64,000 nucleotides of DNA from Cololabis saira (Eukaryota; Chordata; Actinopteri; Beloniformes; Belonidae), in the NCBI RefSeq assembly GCF_033807715.1, contig NC_084592.1, positions 27,709,919-27,773,918 of the forward strand, in the 5' to 3' direction. This document shows positions 32,192 to 43,589 of the stretch, in pieces. Both the position numbers and the translations under genes were made by a program. Each line of letters opens with the position of its first letter. Position 1 is the first letter of the stretch. Below the pieces are notes generated by a model that saw only the letters and a program-made list of their open reading frames with translations, ran no database searches and was not told the DNA's origin.

Positions 32192-32965
32192 ATGGGACTA
32201 CCTAAGGCCATATTAGATCACATGGGACTTGGGAATTCTTTTATTAGTTATATTAAAGTTCTCTATGTAAATCCAGGTGCAATGGTGTTGTCAGGTGATA
32301 TTTGCTCTACACATTTTCCAATTTATAGAGGTTCCTGTCAAGGGTGTCCACTGTCTCCTTTATTATTTGTTTTATCTCTTGAACCTTTAGCTCAAAAAGT
32401 ATGTCAGTCCACTAATATCATCCCTATTACAATAAAGTCCACCATTCACCATATATCTCTCTATGCAGATGATGTGCTCCTTTTTATTAGTGAATTATCA
32501 CAGTCACTTCCTCACATCTTTAGGTTATTTATAGACTTTAGCAGTATTTCTGGATATAAAATAAATTGGCAAAAATCTGCACTTCTACAAAATAACAAAG
32601 AGGATTTGACTCAATTTAATATTCCAATTGTTAATCAATTTAAATACTTAGGCATTGAAATATTTCCCAATTTAGATATTACTGTTGAGAATAATTATAT
32701 TGCATGTTTAGATAAGATTAGAACCAATCTAGGTAAGTGGATGTCCAAACCTGTATCTTTTGATGGCAGGATCTCAATCATAAAAATGATGGTGTTACCC
32801 TTAATTAATTTTGTAAGCTCCATGCATCCTCTGAATCCACCAAAAGGATATTGGGATAGACTTCATAGTTTGATTACTGAATTTATATGGAATAAGAAAA
32901 AAATCAAGGATAAACCTTACAACCCTGCAGAGAGAGAAATCAGCTGGAGGTTGGGGTGTTCCTGA
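32192..32965 (+). pseudogene. L1/Tx1-type reverse transcriptase, palm and thumb
   Basis: 257 codons. YRGSCQGCPLSPLLF (residues 45-59) is the RT template-grip block. YADDVLLF (residues 91-98, codons from 32462) is the catalytic 'xADD' box. ISGYKINWQKSAL and FKYLGIEIF follow, then 'GRISIIKMMVLPLI'. Order and spacing agree with L1-clade ORF2. The frame shifts near 32950, where the downstream block 'ISW..GG.GVPDF' is split, so this is a fragment of one ancestral protein. In the living element it copies the RNA at the nicked target. Confidence 0.85.
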
Positions 32966-34046
32966 TTTTAAAATTTATCATTGGTCATTTCTATTGCGCA
33001 CTATAAAATCATGGTTGGATCCATCAAATCCCGCCTCTTGGCATTCTTTGGAGGCAAGGTTAGTACATCCATGTAGATTACAAGATCTTATCTATGCAGA
33101 CACTCCTATTAGACAGATTAAATTGATGTTTGGTCCCATTATTGAATATGTTTTGGTAATCTGGAAGCTGGTGTCTGATTACACTAATACAAGTAATAAA
33201 TGGCATTTTCATACTCCAATATTTCATAACCATCATTTATTGTTAGATGGTCGACCAGCAGCCTATCCAATATGGTCAAATAACGGGATTCATATACTTG
33301 GTCAGTTATTTGATACTAATGGTCTCCGCACATTCGAGGATTTAAAAGAGCAGTGTAATTTAGATCGTCTTTCTCGCTATATTTATTTTCAGCTCCGCTC
33401 CGCCATGAAGACCTACGGCGTTCCATGGAACTCTGAGCTTCCTAAACATGAACTGGCAAAACAACTCTACAATACCACCAATACCAGGGGAACAGTATCA
33501 GTTCTATATGTAAAAATACTGCAGGCATCTAATAAACTAATGTCAATTCAAACATATTGGCAAAGTGAATTTAATTCTATTACTTCTGAAATAACATGGA
33601 AAGTAGTGTGGAATAATATCATTCAAGCTTCAAAAAATCCTAGCCATCAAACTATACACCTAAATATTGTTCATAGAGCTTACTTTACTCCCAGACTTAG
33701 ACATTCAATGAAGCTGGAATCATCTCCCCTCTGCCAATTATGTACACAATGTTGCTTAGGTACTTTTACATATACGTTTTGGGAATGCCCTGGAGTACAG
33801 TTGTTTTGGTTACAAGTCACCAAATCTTTATCTAAAATCTTAAATAAGGAGGTTCCATGCTGCCCCCTACTTTGTTTGCTGAATGATAACTCTCGATTTT
33901 CGATGTCAATATATGAAAAAATAATTTGGCTTTCCGGCCTAACTGCTGCTAAAAAAATATTGGTAGTACGGTGGAAACCACCGAATACTCACTCAATAAT
34001 CACTGGATCACTGGTGGCATCTTCTGATGGATATTTTAACCCTTGA
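32966..34046 (+). pseudogene. L1/Tx1-type ORF2 C-terminal region
   Basis: About 350 codons opening after GVPDFKIYHWSFLL. It contains the long C-terminal domain of fish Tx1/L1 proteins, including LNIVHRAYFTPRLRHSM and the cysteine cluster CQLCTQCC with a downstream TFWECPGVQLFW. In the usual motif a His stands where Tyr is here (TYTFWEC rather than THMFWEC), so the zinc site is probably impaired. The frame runs to a stop at 34046. About 80 bp of further family-like sequence (SWSEAIRAVKSC) follows in another frame. Confidence 0.75.
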
Positions 34047-34514
34047 GCTCTCTGTTGCACGGTCTCATGGAGCAAAAGAAAAGACCTTAAAATCCTGGTC
34101 AGAAGCCATCAGAGCTGTGAAGTCTTGCCTATAAGGGGGGTAACAGGGAGGGGATGGTGCAGATCACTCACTGGGGTGGGAGGGTTTTTCTTTTTGTTTT
34201 TGAATTGCTAGTATGGGGATGTGTATGCGAGGGTGTGCGTCTGGATGTGAATGTGTGTTTGTGTGAGAGCGTGTATGTGGGTCAAGGAGGAGACAGACAA
34301 GCATAAATATGTACAGTATATGAAATGTTTTTGTTTTGTTCTAACTGTTGTAATACATTTTTGCCCCTGTTTTTTGCGTTCGTTCTTTTCAAATGTATAG
34401 TGGACATGCTGCCACGACAAAATGTATAGAGCTGTGCCTGTGACTGTCTGCCCTTTCTTTAAAAGTTGGCATAATAAAAAATTGTTAACAAAAAAAGAAT
34501 TGGATGATTGATTG

Positions 34515-34589
34515 ATGGTTGATCCATCATCAATTGTCTTTTAGAATTCTATTTGTTGGGGATACCCAATAAGTGATACACTGTTTTTG
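34515..34589. other. Host DNA after the L1-like insertion
   Basis: AT-rich, with TGATTGATGGTTGATCCATC words next to the TSD. No feature. Confidence 0.4.
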
Positions 34590-34785
34590 GACTCACACAC
34601 ATACATTCTCCTTTCACTCTCACACACATATATTCTCCTTTCACATACATATATTTTCACTCTCACACACATACATTCTCCTTTCACTCTCACACACATA
34701 TATTCTCCTTTCACATACGTATATACTATTCACACATATACTTTACTTTTCAACACATACATGTATTTTCACTCTCACATATATT
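34590..34785 (+). repeat. Minisatellite of 'CTCTCACACACATACATTCT' type
   Basis: Imperfect units made of CTCACACACATACATTCTCC, TTTCACTCTCACACACATAT and ATTCTCCTTTCACATACATA repeat over about 190 bp. The inverse complement of the same units forms a second array at 36750-36950. Confidence 0.85.
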
Positions 34786-34961
34786 TACACCCTAACCCTC
34801 ATACAGGAAGCTCCTCCTTAAGCATGAAGTCACTCTTATTCCAGGAAACACGCGCAAGACTTGCTCATCTTATCCTAACCTGATGCTAAATAGCATCATG
34901 CATAGCAATCATGCTAATAAAAGTCATTGTGTTTTCGTATCTAGTGCAGTTTTGAATTTCA

Positions 34962-35326
34962 GGAGTAAGTAGCAATGAGAATGACATTCGCAATTTTTTT
35001 AATAACGTCTTACAATGTATTGAACGACTGCAAAGAGAAGCTACAGATTCTTTTGTTCGTGAGAGGCTGTATGGAGAACTTCGTGACCACTTTCAAACCT
35101 TATCTGGATTTCTGTCAATGTCAAGATTTGTTGAAGATTCAAGAAACAGAGAAGCAGTCAATACATTAGAGTCCTTGTTTAGATGTCTTCAGTTTTTGCT
35201 GACTGCTCATGAAACCAGACAAAGAACCGACAACAGTTATGTCCTGCTGCCTCCACCTGTCATGACTGGACATCAAGGCAGACCTAGCCTGGCCACAACA
35301 GCAGCAGTAAACAGAGAAAAATAAAC
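34962..35326 (+). other. Exon-like open frame, possible domesticated or transposon-derived coding exon
   Basis: A pyrimidine-poor but valid acceptor (GTTTTGAATTTCAG) is followed by an open frame from about 34970. It reads SNENDIRNFFNNVLQCIERL, FVRERLYGELRDHFQTLSGF and ESLFRCLQFLLTAHETRQ, ending MTGHQGRPSLATTAAVNREK-stop. The even amino-acid composition with helical heptads looks like real coding sequence. It resembles, from memory, the N-terminal exon of multi-copy fish genes for integrase-core-domain proteins, where a 'GRPR(L/F)' word also follows. The remainder of such a gene was not found. The call is tentative; the track ATG at 34975 is only one of the possible starts. Confidence 0.4.
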
Positions 35327-35552
35327 CAAGGCCTAAATTGTCATGCTAAGACATATGATCCGCATTTTTAGGGTTCAAAGCATTACATCTGTTAAGATGT
35401 GCTAGTAAACACATAAACATAGATGCAGTGATACAAGTTTTTTACCCAAATCCAAGTCACTACTGATTATTTACACCACCTTGACAGGTACCAGTACATA
35501 GGTACCAGTGTACCTATGTAATTACATGTCAGCCTAAAACTGTCCTCTAAGT
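35327..35552. other. Non-coding spacer
   Basis: Contains a small direct and inverted repeat (GGTACCAGTACATAGGTACC, AGTGTACCTATGTA) at about 35486-35522. Confidence 0.4.
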
Positions 35553-36457
35553 CAGTGGTCCCCAACCTTTTCTGAACCGCGGACCGGTTTAATGTCTGAC
35601 CATATTTTCACGGCCCAATCTAAAGGTGTAGTTGATAAAAACGAAATAAAATGACAAGATCAGCATTAAAAACTGTGGCATTTTCTCTATAGTAATAATA
35701 ATAATGATTTTCGAAAAAATACAATTAAATAATGGAAATTGTAAATTACCTTTAATATGAGTATTTTTATAAATGTGTTTTTATGTTTTATGTCTCATTA
35801 ACGTTATTTAAAGCCAGGCTTTTATTTTATTTATTAAGGACACCAATATTTAGTGCTTTTATTTTGAAGGCGTCTCGCCGAGACCTTGTAAACATCCGGT
35901 GCTTCGGACTTTAATGGTAAAAGTTTAACGCCAGTAAAAAGTGTGTCTGAAAGACTAAACTAGTGTCTTGAGTGCTAAAGTGGTGCCTAACTGACACAAA
36001 AAGCACCTTCTGATAAGGATTTGTTTTCTTTGCAAATGTTATGCCGTATTTATGTCCAGCTTGAGTTTGGCTGTCATGGTTACTCATGTAAGCGGTAGGC
36101 CTGATTTATGGTTCTGCGTTAAATCGATGGCGTAGCCTACGGCGTAGGGTGCGCGGCGACGCACACCCTACGGCGTAGGCTCTGCGTAGGTGTAACGCGG
36201 GACCATAAATCAGCCTGTAGCTGTCATTACCGAGCGAGCAGCAGCTGCGTCGGGCTGTATTTAAGTTAAATGAAACTTATATGAATGTAGAAAGACTAAT
36301 TATATTTTATTTTATTCCTTTATAGCTCTTACAGTGTGTTTGCAGTGTATTTATTGTACATCCAAGGAATAAAAACATTGTGAACCATCAGTTTGAGAGT
36401 CATCTATCATCAGCTACAGAAATATTTTTTTCTCTCTGTGCGGCCCGGTACCAGATG
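35553..36457. mobile_element. hAT-type element remnant with a nested Harbinger MITE
   Basis: The left end CAGTGGTCCCCAACCTTTTC followed by CCGCGGACCGG, and the right-side words GTGCGGCCCGGTACCAGATG, are the two sides of a common vertebrate hAT family. Its ends read 'cagtggtccccaacc...gcggaccggt' and 'gcggcccggtacc...'. The final 'ggggaccactg' is missing, so no TSD can be read. No transposase frame remains. Confidence 0.6.
36098..36217. mobile_element. Palindromic Harbinger-type MITE, sibling of 15838-15968
   Basis: GCCTGATTTATGGTTCTGCG at the left and ACGCGGGACCATAAATCAGC at the right, with the same CCTACGGCGTAGG core. TAG flanks it on both sides (36097 region and 36218 region), against TAA at the other copy. 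Confidence 0.75.
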
Positions 36458-36647
36458 ACCCCCTTTTCCTTGACCGGGAGTTCCAGTTGCCAAAGTGTTG
36501 CCGAGTCTGATATTGCAATGACTGCCGCCGTAATGCTCGGGTTTGCTCTTTTGTACGGTCAGCTGCTTGGCCTCCTCAAGCTTCTCAGCCAATCACAGCG
36601 CGATAAATGACCTGCCTTCCGTTTCCACTATACTCCTTCCGTTTCAA

Positions 36648-36955
36648 CTATACTTTCACTCACATACATACATTCTTCTTTTACATACATACATTCTTCT
36701 CTTACTTACATATATTCTTCTCTTACATACATATATTATGTATAGTTGTGCGTGAGAGTAAAATGTATGAATGTGTGTGTTAAAATATATAAATATGAGA
36801 GTGAAAATGTATGAATGTGTGAGTGAAAATGTATGAATGTGTGAGTGAAAATGTATGAATATGAGAGTGAAAATATATGAATGTGAAAGGAGAATGTGTG
36901 TGTGTGAGAGTGAAAATATATGTATGTGAAAGGAGAATGTATGTGTGTGAAAGGG
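36648..36955. repeat. Minisatellite in both orientations (foldback)
   Basis: 36648-36735 carries CATACATACATTCTTCT units. 36750-36955 carries GAGTGAAAATGTATGAATGT and GTGAAAGGAGAATGTATGTG units, which are complements of the 34590-34785 array. The inner junction (TATGTATAG) is a head-to-head turning point. Transcripts of this segment could fold on themselves. Confidence 0.8.
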
Positions 36956-37011
36956 TCAGAATGAATTATGGCTTGTACGGCCCCTCATACTGTACTGTAT
37001 ATGTATATAAA

Positions 37012-37014
<3 letters not shown>

Positions 37015-37067
<53 letters not shown>

Positions 37068-37091
37068 CATACAGGCACACACACACTTATA

Positions 37092-37163
<72 letters not shown>
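37015..37163. repeat. Compound microsatellite (TA)n (ACGC)n (CA)n
   Basis: About 24 TA dinucleotides, then a short CATACAGGCACAC spacer, about 15 ACGC tetramers and a short CA run. Confidence 0.95.
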
Positions 37164-39136
37164 CTTCATTATTACTCAACACACATGATGGTATTGCAGC
37201 ACAAAGGCGTCTTTCTGACTCAAAAACAGATGGGAACACTCAAAACCTACAGAAAAGTTACAAGTTTTGCAAAGGAAAGTGAAAATAAAATTGGTTTAAC
37301 ATATATTGTACATTTTCTGTTTCTTTATATCATTGTGGGAGGAGGACGTTTATTGCTATTTTTATAGAGTAAAATAACCCCAAAAATAAAATCCAAAACC
37401 TATAGAAACTAGGGTATTTGAGGAAAACTGAGCCCACAATAAACTAATATGTAGTAAAAAAAAAAGTCTTGACAGAGAAAAAAAAAAAGAAAAGGGCTGC
37501 GCGTAGTCAGCATGTCAGCACTTTTTTGTTAGAGTAGCTCATCACTGCTTGTTGTGGCTTGCCATCATCTCAGCGCCTGAGGTGCTATGAGCCCGTCACG
37601 AGAGGAGCAGACAGCGGCTCATAGTGTAACTGGATCTGCGTGGCATGTATTTCATGGCACATTGTGCTGCTGCTGAGTGAAAACATGCATCTGCAGCAGC
37701 AAGTTTGTTATGGAGACAATCTTTTCTTTTATGACTGGCAGATATAAGTTTGATTTTTAAATTCACAGGCTCTGCAGGTCAGCTTAAACCATTAAATCAA
37801 AGCAATGAATGCCATTACCCTTCTCACTTATATTGGTGTTTGTTTTATCTGTTTAGCTTGGTTCAGGGGTACAATGCAGACATTTTGTTACATGCATCAG
37901 CCCATGTCATCTATCAAATAGTCAATATTGGGTAAAAGATTCTGACAGGACTAAAGATTTGTAGACTAGGGATCTGTATCCACTTAACCATAGCACATGG
38001 GGACATCTGGATCATATTGTGAACATGGTGGGGCTTCAGCTGTTCATTTGACAAGTTTAAGATTTGCATTGGGTGCAATTTCATAAATGTCACTTTTTAG
38101 GTAAATTTAATTTCTTAGGTAAATGGGAAAAAAAAACTTGACGCTGGCTAAAACATGTTGGCATTGATTGCAGGGCAGGGCACAGGTGCAGTTTATTTCA
38201 AAAGTCCCAGTATTCCAATATAGGACAACTGTTTTTGAGTACATTCAGATAAGTCTTTTTTGATACATGACACTGGAAATAAATATCACATGTCAGTGCT
38301 CAGCTGGTGTGCATTTAGGTGGTCATTATTCACTGGTAAAACACATTAACTGGACCACTGAAAATAATAGATGATGGGAGCTGAACCTTGAACCTGGCTT
38401 GGAAATGCTAAATGGAAGAGAACGTAAACACTAGAACAGCTGGATATTATATGTCAAAATTAAACATGGAAATATAAACCCAGATACCACAAAACACTCT
38501 GGTTTTATCAGTAGAAGCTGATATTTTTCTATAGGCTACTGATTTTGGGCACATTTGAACCAGTAAACCATTCATTTTGTCTCTACTTGGTTCAGTTCAG
38601 GGTGTTGAAATTATCCCATGCTATTTTGTAGCGCAAAACAGCAGAGGTTGCAGAGTTACAGGCACAAGGATGTTTCACTTTTTAATTCGGTTGTGACAAG
38701 ATTACCATGTTGGTGTAAAGAAACTGATATAAAATATCACAGGCAGGGATATGATAAAGGGTGGGAAGGAACACAAGCTGACAAAGACAAGAGAAGAAAC
38801 ACAGACCTTTGTACCTCCGGGGCTGAAAGGGTAACAAGACACAGATGGCAACAATCAACACAATCACAAGGTAGGGAATGAAACGAACACAGAAAGTAGA
38901 ACAGATAAAGATATATAAAGAAAATGACCTTTAAAAATATAGCAGAATTCACTCATGGAGATAAGGTCCGGCAGACGCTCATGAACCTTAATAGGGTCGT
39001 GATGAGTACAGACAATAATAGAAACAAACAAAACAGGAAAGAAAACGAGTTACTTAATAAAGAGTCAAGGCAGGCAATGATGTTTTAGAACCATTTTATT
39101 TTGATAGGTTTTAAATGTATTTCAACCAAGAGCCAT
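37164..39136. other. Unique DNA, no gene recognised
   Basis: No recognisable coding, RNA or transposon feature. Contains short A-rich runs near 37456 and 37480. Confidence 0.45.
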
Positions 39137-39181
39137 CTAAGTGACAGAACGGTGATGCGCCATCGCCGTTCTGTCACTTAG
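39137..39181. repeat. Short hairpin-forming inverted repeat
   Basis: CTAAGTGACAGAACGG plus TGATG, then CGC, then CATCG plus CCGTTCTGTCACTTAG: 21-bp arms with one mismatch and a 3-base loop. Its last bases form the TTA target of the next element. Confidence 0.85.
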
Positions 39182-40400
39182 GGTGAATCCCAATCTCCAC
39201 CCTCACAGACTCACAGACTTACGTGCGCGCTCCCGCAACTTGCGTAAGGGCTTAGGGCTGTCCCATTCCTAAAATCGTTAAGTGCGCGAGGGCTCCCGGC
39301 AGACATTTTGAGCCCTTACTGCTCACTTCCCGTAAGTCCGCATCTCCGCAGACTTTTGGAAAGGGAATAACCCACAGTTCATTGCGTTGTGACATAAAAG
39401 GAGGTTACCAGGGAGAATGTAAACAAAACAGGGGGCGGAGGAAAAGGAACCATGTGCGACTGCGAGACGAAAGAAGTTCACCTGTAAGTATAAATACATA
39501 GCCCACTGGTGATTTAAATCCAGAAACTGTTGTCCCGTGAGGATTATTCAACGGCCCTGTTATTTCCTTTACAAACATTTAATTTTTTATTTTTTTTTTA
39601 TTTTATTCATAATTTGAGGTTCAATTTCTTTGGTTTTCATTTTATATTAGACAAATCCTCAGTTGACCTGGTGTTGAATAAACAAGACTTGCTTTTCTTT
39701 AATCTGAGTACAGTGTTTGAATTAAGATTCCCTATCTTAACAGAAATGCATACATGTAAATACTAGCAAGACAGTTTTAGATCCAACACAAAAAAGTCAG
39801 ACAGTAATTTGATTATTCATTTATTTATGGCCACAAAATTTAAACAATTTCAGCAAGTTGAACAAAAACGTTGCAGTAAATAGTGATAATATAACTGAAA
39901 TATTTAGCTCAGGTTACCATCAATTTATACGCTCTCTTACAAAAAAAATGAAATTACTCGGCGATTGAGCCTGGCATACTGGATGCGCTGGTATGGGTAG
40001 ATTGAAAGAAATACACTACATTAACAAGGAAATACATATTGTACATGTTTAAATTGTGTTCTTTGTTGAATTTTGTGCTCCTTTATATAGGCTACAACTT
40101 TGTTTTCAAACATCCGTAGGATGATCATTCCCAAACTTATAATACCGGTACGTAACATTTTGATCTGACTAGGAATTTTGTAAATTGAAATTTTAAATAA
40201 AGTTTAAAAAAAACAAAAAAAAAAAAACACAAACGTTTTTATCTGACTTGTTTCCGGTTTCTGCTAAGTGCTGTCCCATTCCTATTTATACCATTTGGAG
40301 CCCTCACACCCTCTCACACTTGATCACGTGCCGCTGACGTCACTGAAAGTATGTGAGGGTTCAGGGCTGGAGGGTTTAGGGTGGAGATTGGGATTCAGCA
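39181..40400. mobile_element. PIF/Harbinger-type TIR element with TTA TSD
   Basis: TTA at 39178-39180 and 40401-40403. The inverted ends share GAATCCCAATCTCCACCCT (left from 39185; right as the complement ending near 40396). Inner words 'GGGCTGTCCCATTCCTA' and 'CTGTCCCATTCCTATTTATA' are also mirrored in this family. The 1.2-kb body has no transposase frame: a non-autonomous copy. Confidence 0.8.
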
Positions 40401-40432
40401 TTAGACTCTCAGGATCACCTCAGAGTTTCCTT

Positions 40433-41470
40433 CCAGGGGCCTGTACTACGAAGCGGGATTTGGGGTTAGCGAGGTAACTTCAGGTTTAACCCTGGGTTTT
40501 CAGGACTACGACGGTGGTTCACTTCTTACCGGGGTACATCGCTATGGTAACTTATGCTGAACAGCTAACCTGCTCCGGAGCAGGTTATGTTCGAGATACA
40601 GATCGCCGGGTATAAAAGCACCGCCCACTGACCAATCAGCTCTCTTGGAAAATGGCATGCCCTTTCGAAGAGAATCCAGTGGAGCTCGGTACGCGGATCG
40701 TGAGAGGATCCCTCCGATCTTCTTCTTGTCATTTTTTTTTTCTGTTTGCTGCAAGTAATGTCAATGCTATTTCATTGTGCTTTTGTATACTGATATCATC
40801 CTAAAACAGAGAGTGATAGAAACACTAAAGCCTTGTACTTGTTGTACTTCTAAGATATGAAAGTGAGCCTACTTACCGCTTTGAATTATGTTTTTATATT
40901 TATTTTTTATTTGCTCCCATGTGCGTTTCACTCCGCTGGGGTTGCAGCTGAAGGAATGAGGCTACAATTGTCATACACGCCATACGAATACATCTAAGCA
41001 ACACATGCATTTAACAGAATAGACAACTGTAATTATAGTCAGATCTACTTATGCCCTAATGATGGGGCAGTGATGTTTATATCCCTATGAATTTACGCAT
41101 TTATACAGTCAGCGATCTTTTGCCAGCTGTCTTTCCTGCATTTTGCAGCTGCAACTGTGTTGCTTTTTGCCTGTATTATATGCCTATACTCATCATATTT
41201 CCGTAAAATTATTGTTTGCTCTTCGCTACTGAAATAAGCGGCTCTGACAGCGGACTTCTCCATGCTTGCGATTGGTCATGCGCTGAAAACACCGCCCCTT
41301 TTATGTGCACGCGCTCATATCCAGATTGGAGAAACCTGGGTTGATATACCGAGTTGATAACCACCGTCGTGTGACCGCTTAGCGTGATTGCAATTGTCCG
41401 GGTTAGTGAATCTGGATAAGGAAAAGGTATCGTGGGTATGTTGAACTTGCTTCGTAGTACAGGCCCCTGG
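40433..41470. mobile_element. TIR element with GGGGCCTGTACTACGAAGC ends
   Basis: GGGGCCTGTACTACGAAGC at 40436 and its perfect complement ending at 41467, extended outward by CCA/TGG. Subterminal mirrored words include GGTTTAACCCTGGGTTTTC against 'AACC(C/T)GG..T'. A common teleost TIR family, likely PIF/Harbinger or ISL2EU group. The flanks CCAGG and CCTGG overlap the TIR, so the TSD is not resolvable by eye. No transposase frame was seen. Confidence 0.75.
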
Positions 41471-42954
41471 TGGTGAGCTGGCTGAGTGTGTGCACTGCAA
41501 ACCTGCATCCATTTACCAATCAACCAGTCTTCAAGTAATCTGCTTTCCTTACACTCCTCGTCAGATCATCCCATAGAATCACCTGGCAAGTATCAGTAGA
41601 GGCGCCGTTCAGGTATTGTGGAGTAGTTTTCAGCATTTTTTTTTTGTCTGTTATTATGACTACTTGTTTTTGCCTCACTCCAGAGCTGCAATGCCTACCT
41701 CTCACCACTAACACTGTTCTGGATTGTTTGTTTGGCCACAGACCTACACAAGCCTGGATCATAATTACTTTTCCTGTTTGTTTTTTTTTTCTGGACAATT
41801 AAAACACATAGCAGGGCATTAATCGGTTTGTGTCTCCTGAGTGTTGCATTTGAGTTCAGAACACAACCCAACCTTAACATCAACCATCTAACTTCCAGGG
41901 TGAGTCTAGCGGAACTAAAGTTAGTTGCAGTTCCCCCGACTGAGCAAAAGAAGGAAGTCAATCTCCATTTACCTCTGTGTTAAAATGTACAACTTTAGAG
42001 CAGAAATAAACATAATTACATCCTGGTTCAAAAAAACGTTTTGGTCTCACTTCCATGACAACTCTGAGGGGAGCATTTCTTTCCACCATGTTAGGCAAAT
42101 ATAAAGCATTATATGCGTTTCTAATACGATTAATTGACGCTAATGGCTAGCCGTTATCACTTCCTCATCCATGATTACCATGTTATCGCGCTTAGTGAAG
42201 GAACCAGCTGTTTGTATTAATCAAGCGTCAGCTAAATAAAGTGTCTTTTTTTTTTTATTTCACCGTTGAGTCAACATGTTAAATGTATTTCCCCTGTGAA
42301 CATCTGATGGCAGCTCTGCAGATATTTTGGCAGGGTTTGGCTGAAGGAACGGGGAGCAAAGTTAGCTTTTGATTGACATACAATGGACGTGTTGACATAC
42401 AGTGGACGTCTTCCCATCAACTTCTTGAGCAAGAAGGCTGTCACCTGTAGCTACGAAGAAAAATGGGCCTCAAAACTGGTCTTCAAAAACCAATGGGTCA
42501 CGTGACTTAATACGTCCATTGTTTCTTCTTTTTTTTTTTGTTTCTATAATTTCAACCCACAGCCCCCTAGACTTAATTGTCCCAGTGCACTGAATGAATG
42601 AAATGTACACTGCAGTCTCTGATATATCTTAGATTAGCCATATTTCTACCGATGAAGTGTAAACCTTCAATCTGTACTGGAGTGTCAAAACATATGTGCT
42701 GGTCACACAGCTGTATATGCACAACATCTGTTAAACTTAGAGATTCCCATGGTACATGGATTCCTTTATACATGCCTTAAAATTTGACTTATGTGAAACA
42801 CTCAGAGATTTGCATTTCTTATGCTTGGATTTGCTGCTGTCTTGATAGTTTTGGAGCCATCGCTCCTCAATCATTTCTCAAGCATCCTCCTCGACCACTG
42901 CAGCTCATGTTGAGTCTATGATTTCCCAACTGATTGAAGAAGGCATTAATTTAT
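41471..42954. other. Mostly unassigned DNA with dispersed-repeat words
   Basis: 41957-42010 shares words with about 17104-17148 ('ATGTTAAAATG.(A/C)CAACTTT'). At 42383-42410 ACAATGGACGTGTTGACATA and ACAGTGGACGTC form a 20-bp direct duplication. The complement-like ACGTCCATTG recurs at about 42511, suggesting a small TIR element at about 42380-42522. No gene. Confidence 0.35.
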
Positions 42955-43090
42955 GATTTTGGATTGTGTTGTTGCCTCACAGCAAGAAGGTTCCCAGACT
43001 GTATTCCAGCTGGGTTCTTTCTTTGTAGTGTTTCCATGCTCTTCTCGTGCATGTTTGGGTTTTCTCCCAGTACTCCACCTTCTACTGACA
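42955..43090 (+). mobile_element. Decayed SINE-like fish repeat
   Basis: GTTGCCTCACAGCAAGAAGG, then 'CAGCTGGGTTCTTTCTTTGTAG' split by changes, 'TGCATGTTTGGGTTTTCTCCC' and AGTACTCC. The order matches a very common vertebrate/fish repeat ('cctcacagcaagaaggtcctgggtt...gtgcatgcgtgggttctctcc'). Both ends are lost. Confidence 0.55.
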
Positions 43091-43500
43091 GACTAAAAAA
43101 TATTTTAAATTTATTGGTGATTCTACATTTTTTGTAGGAATGGGTAGGAGCATTTCATTTTCCTTTTTTCCCCTTGTCTGCATATATATTAATGGTTAAT
43201 ACTAAGTTTTGTAAAACCCAAAGCCATTTTGTTTTCCTTTTTTAGTATGAGTGCGTTTCCTATATAAAAATTATATATACATAATATACCGTAAATTCCG
43301 GCATATAAACTGCTACTTTTTTTTCACAAGCTTTGAAACTGCGGCTTTTACAACGATGCGGCTAATTTATGGATTTTCATAGGCTAACTAGCTTCCCTCC
43401 GGCAGCACATTTACTAGTAACCTCGTCATATCAGGCCGATGAAATTACCGAACAGGTCGCAGTGGACCAATGAAAGTGTTTCGGCAAACTAGAGTAACTC

Positions 43501-43580
43501 GCGCTTCTTCAGATCACCGGCGCTTCTTCAGATCACCGGCGCTTCTTCAGATCACCAGCGCTTCTTCAGATCACCGGCGC
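43501..43580 (+). repeat. 20-bp tandem repeat, four copies
   Basis: GCGCTTCTTCAGATCACC(G/A)G repeated four times without spacing. Confidence 0.95.
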
Positions 43581-43589
43581 CTGGAGCAG

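Larger units (their letters stand above)
31839..34495 (+). mobile_element. 5'-truncated L1/Tx1-type LINE with perfect 19-bp TSD
   Basis: AGAATTGGATGATTGATTG occurs at 31820-31838 and again at 34496-34514, bracketing 2.66 kb. The insert begins within the reverse transcriptase (SYRPVSLINVDMKIYAKVLA near 31945), carries palm, thumb and C-terminal regions, and ends with a GT-rich 3' UTR and an A-rich tail (AATAAAAAATTGTTAACAAA). The perfect TSD argues for a fairly recent insertion. Even so, frames are broken upstream of 32192, near 32950, and near 34046, so it was either already defective or has decayed since. Confidence 0.92.

Noticed and set aside
36877..37282. Frames of poly-(TH/AR/YI) type
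   Set aside because: Translations of TA, ACGC and CA microsatellites.
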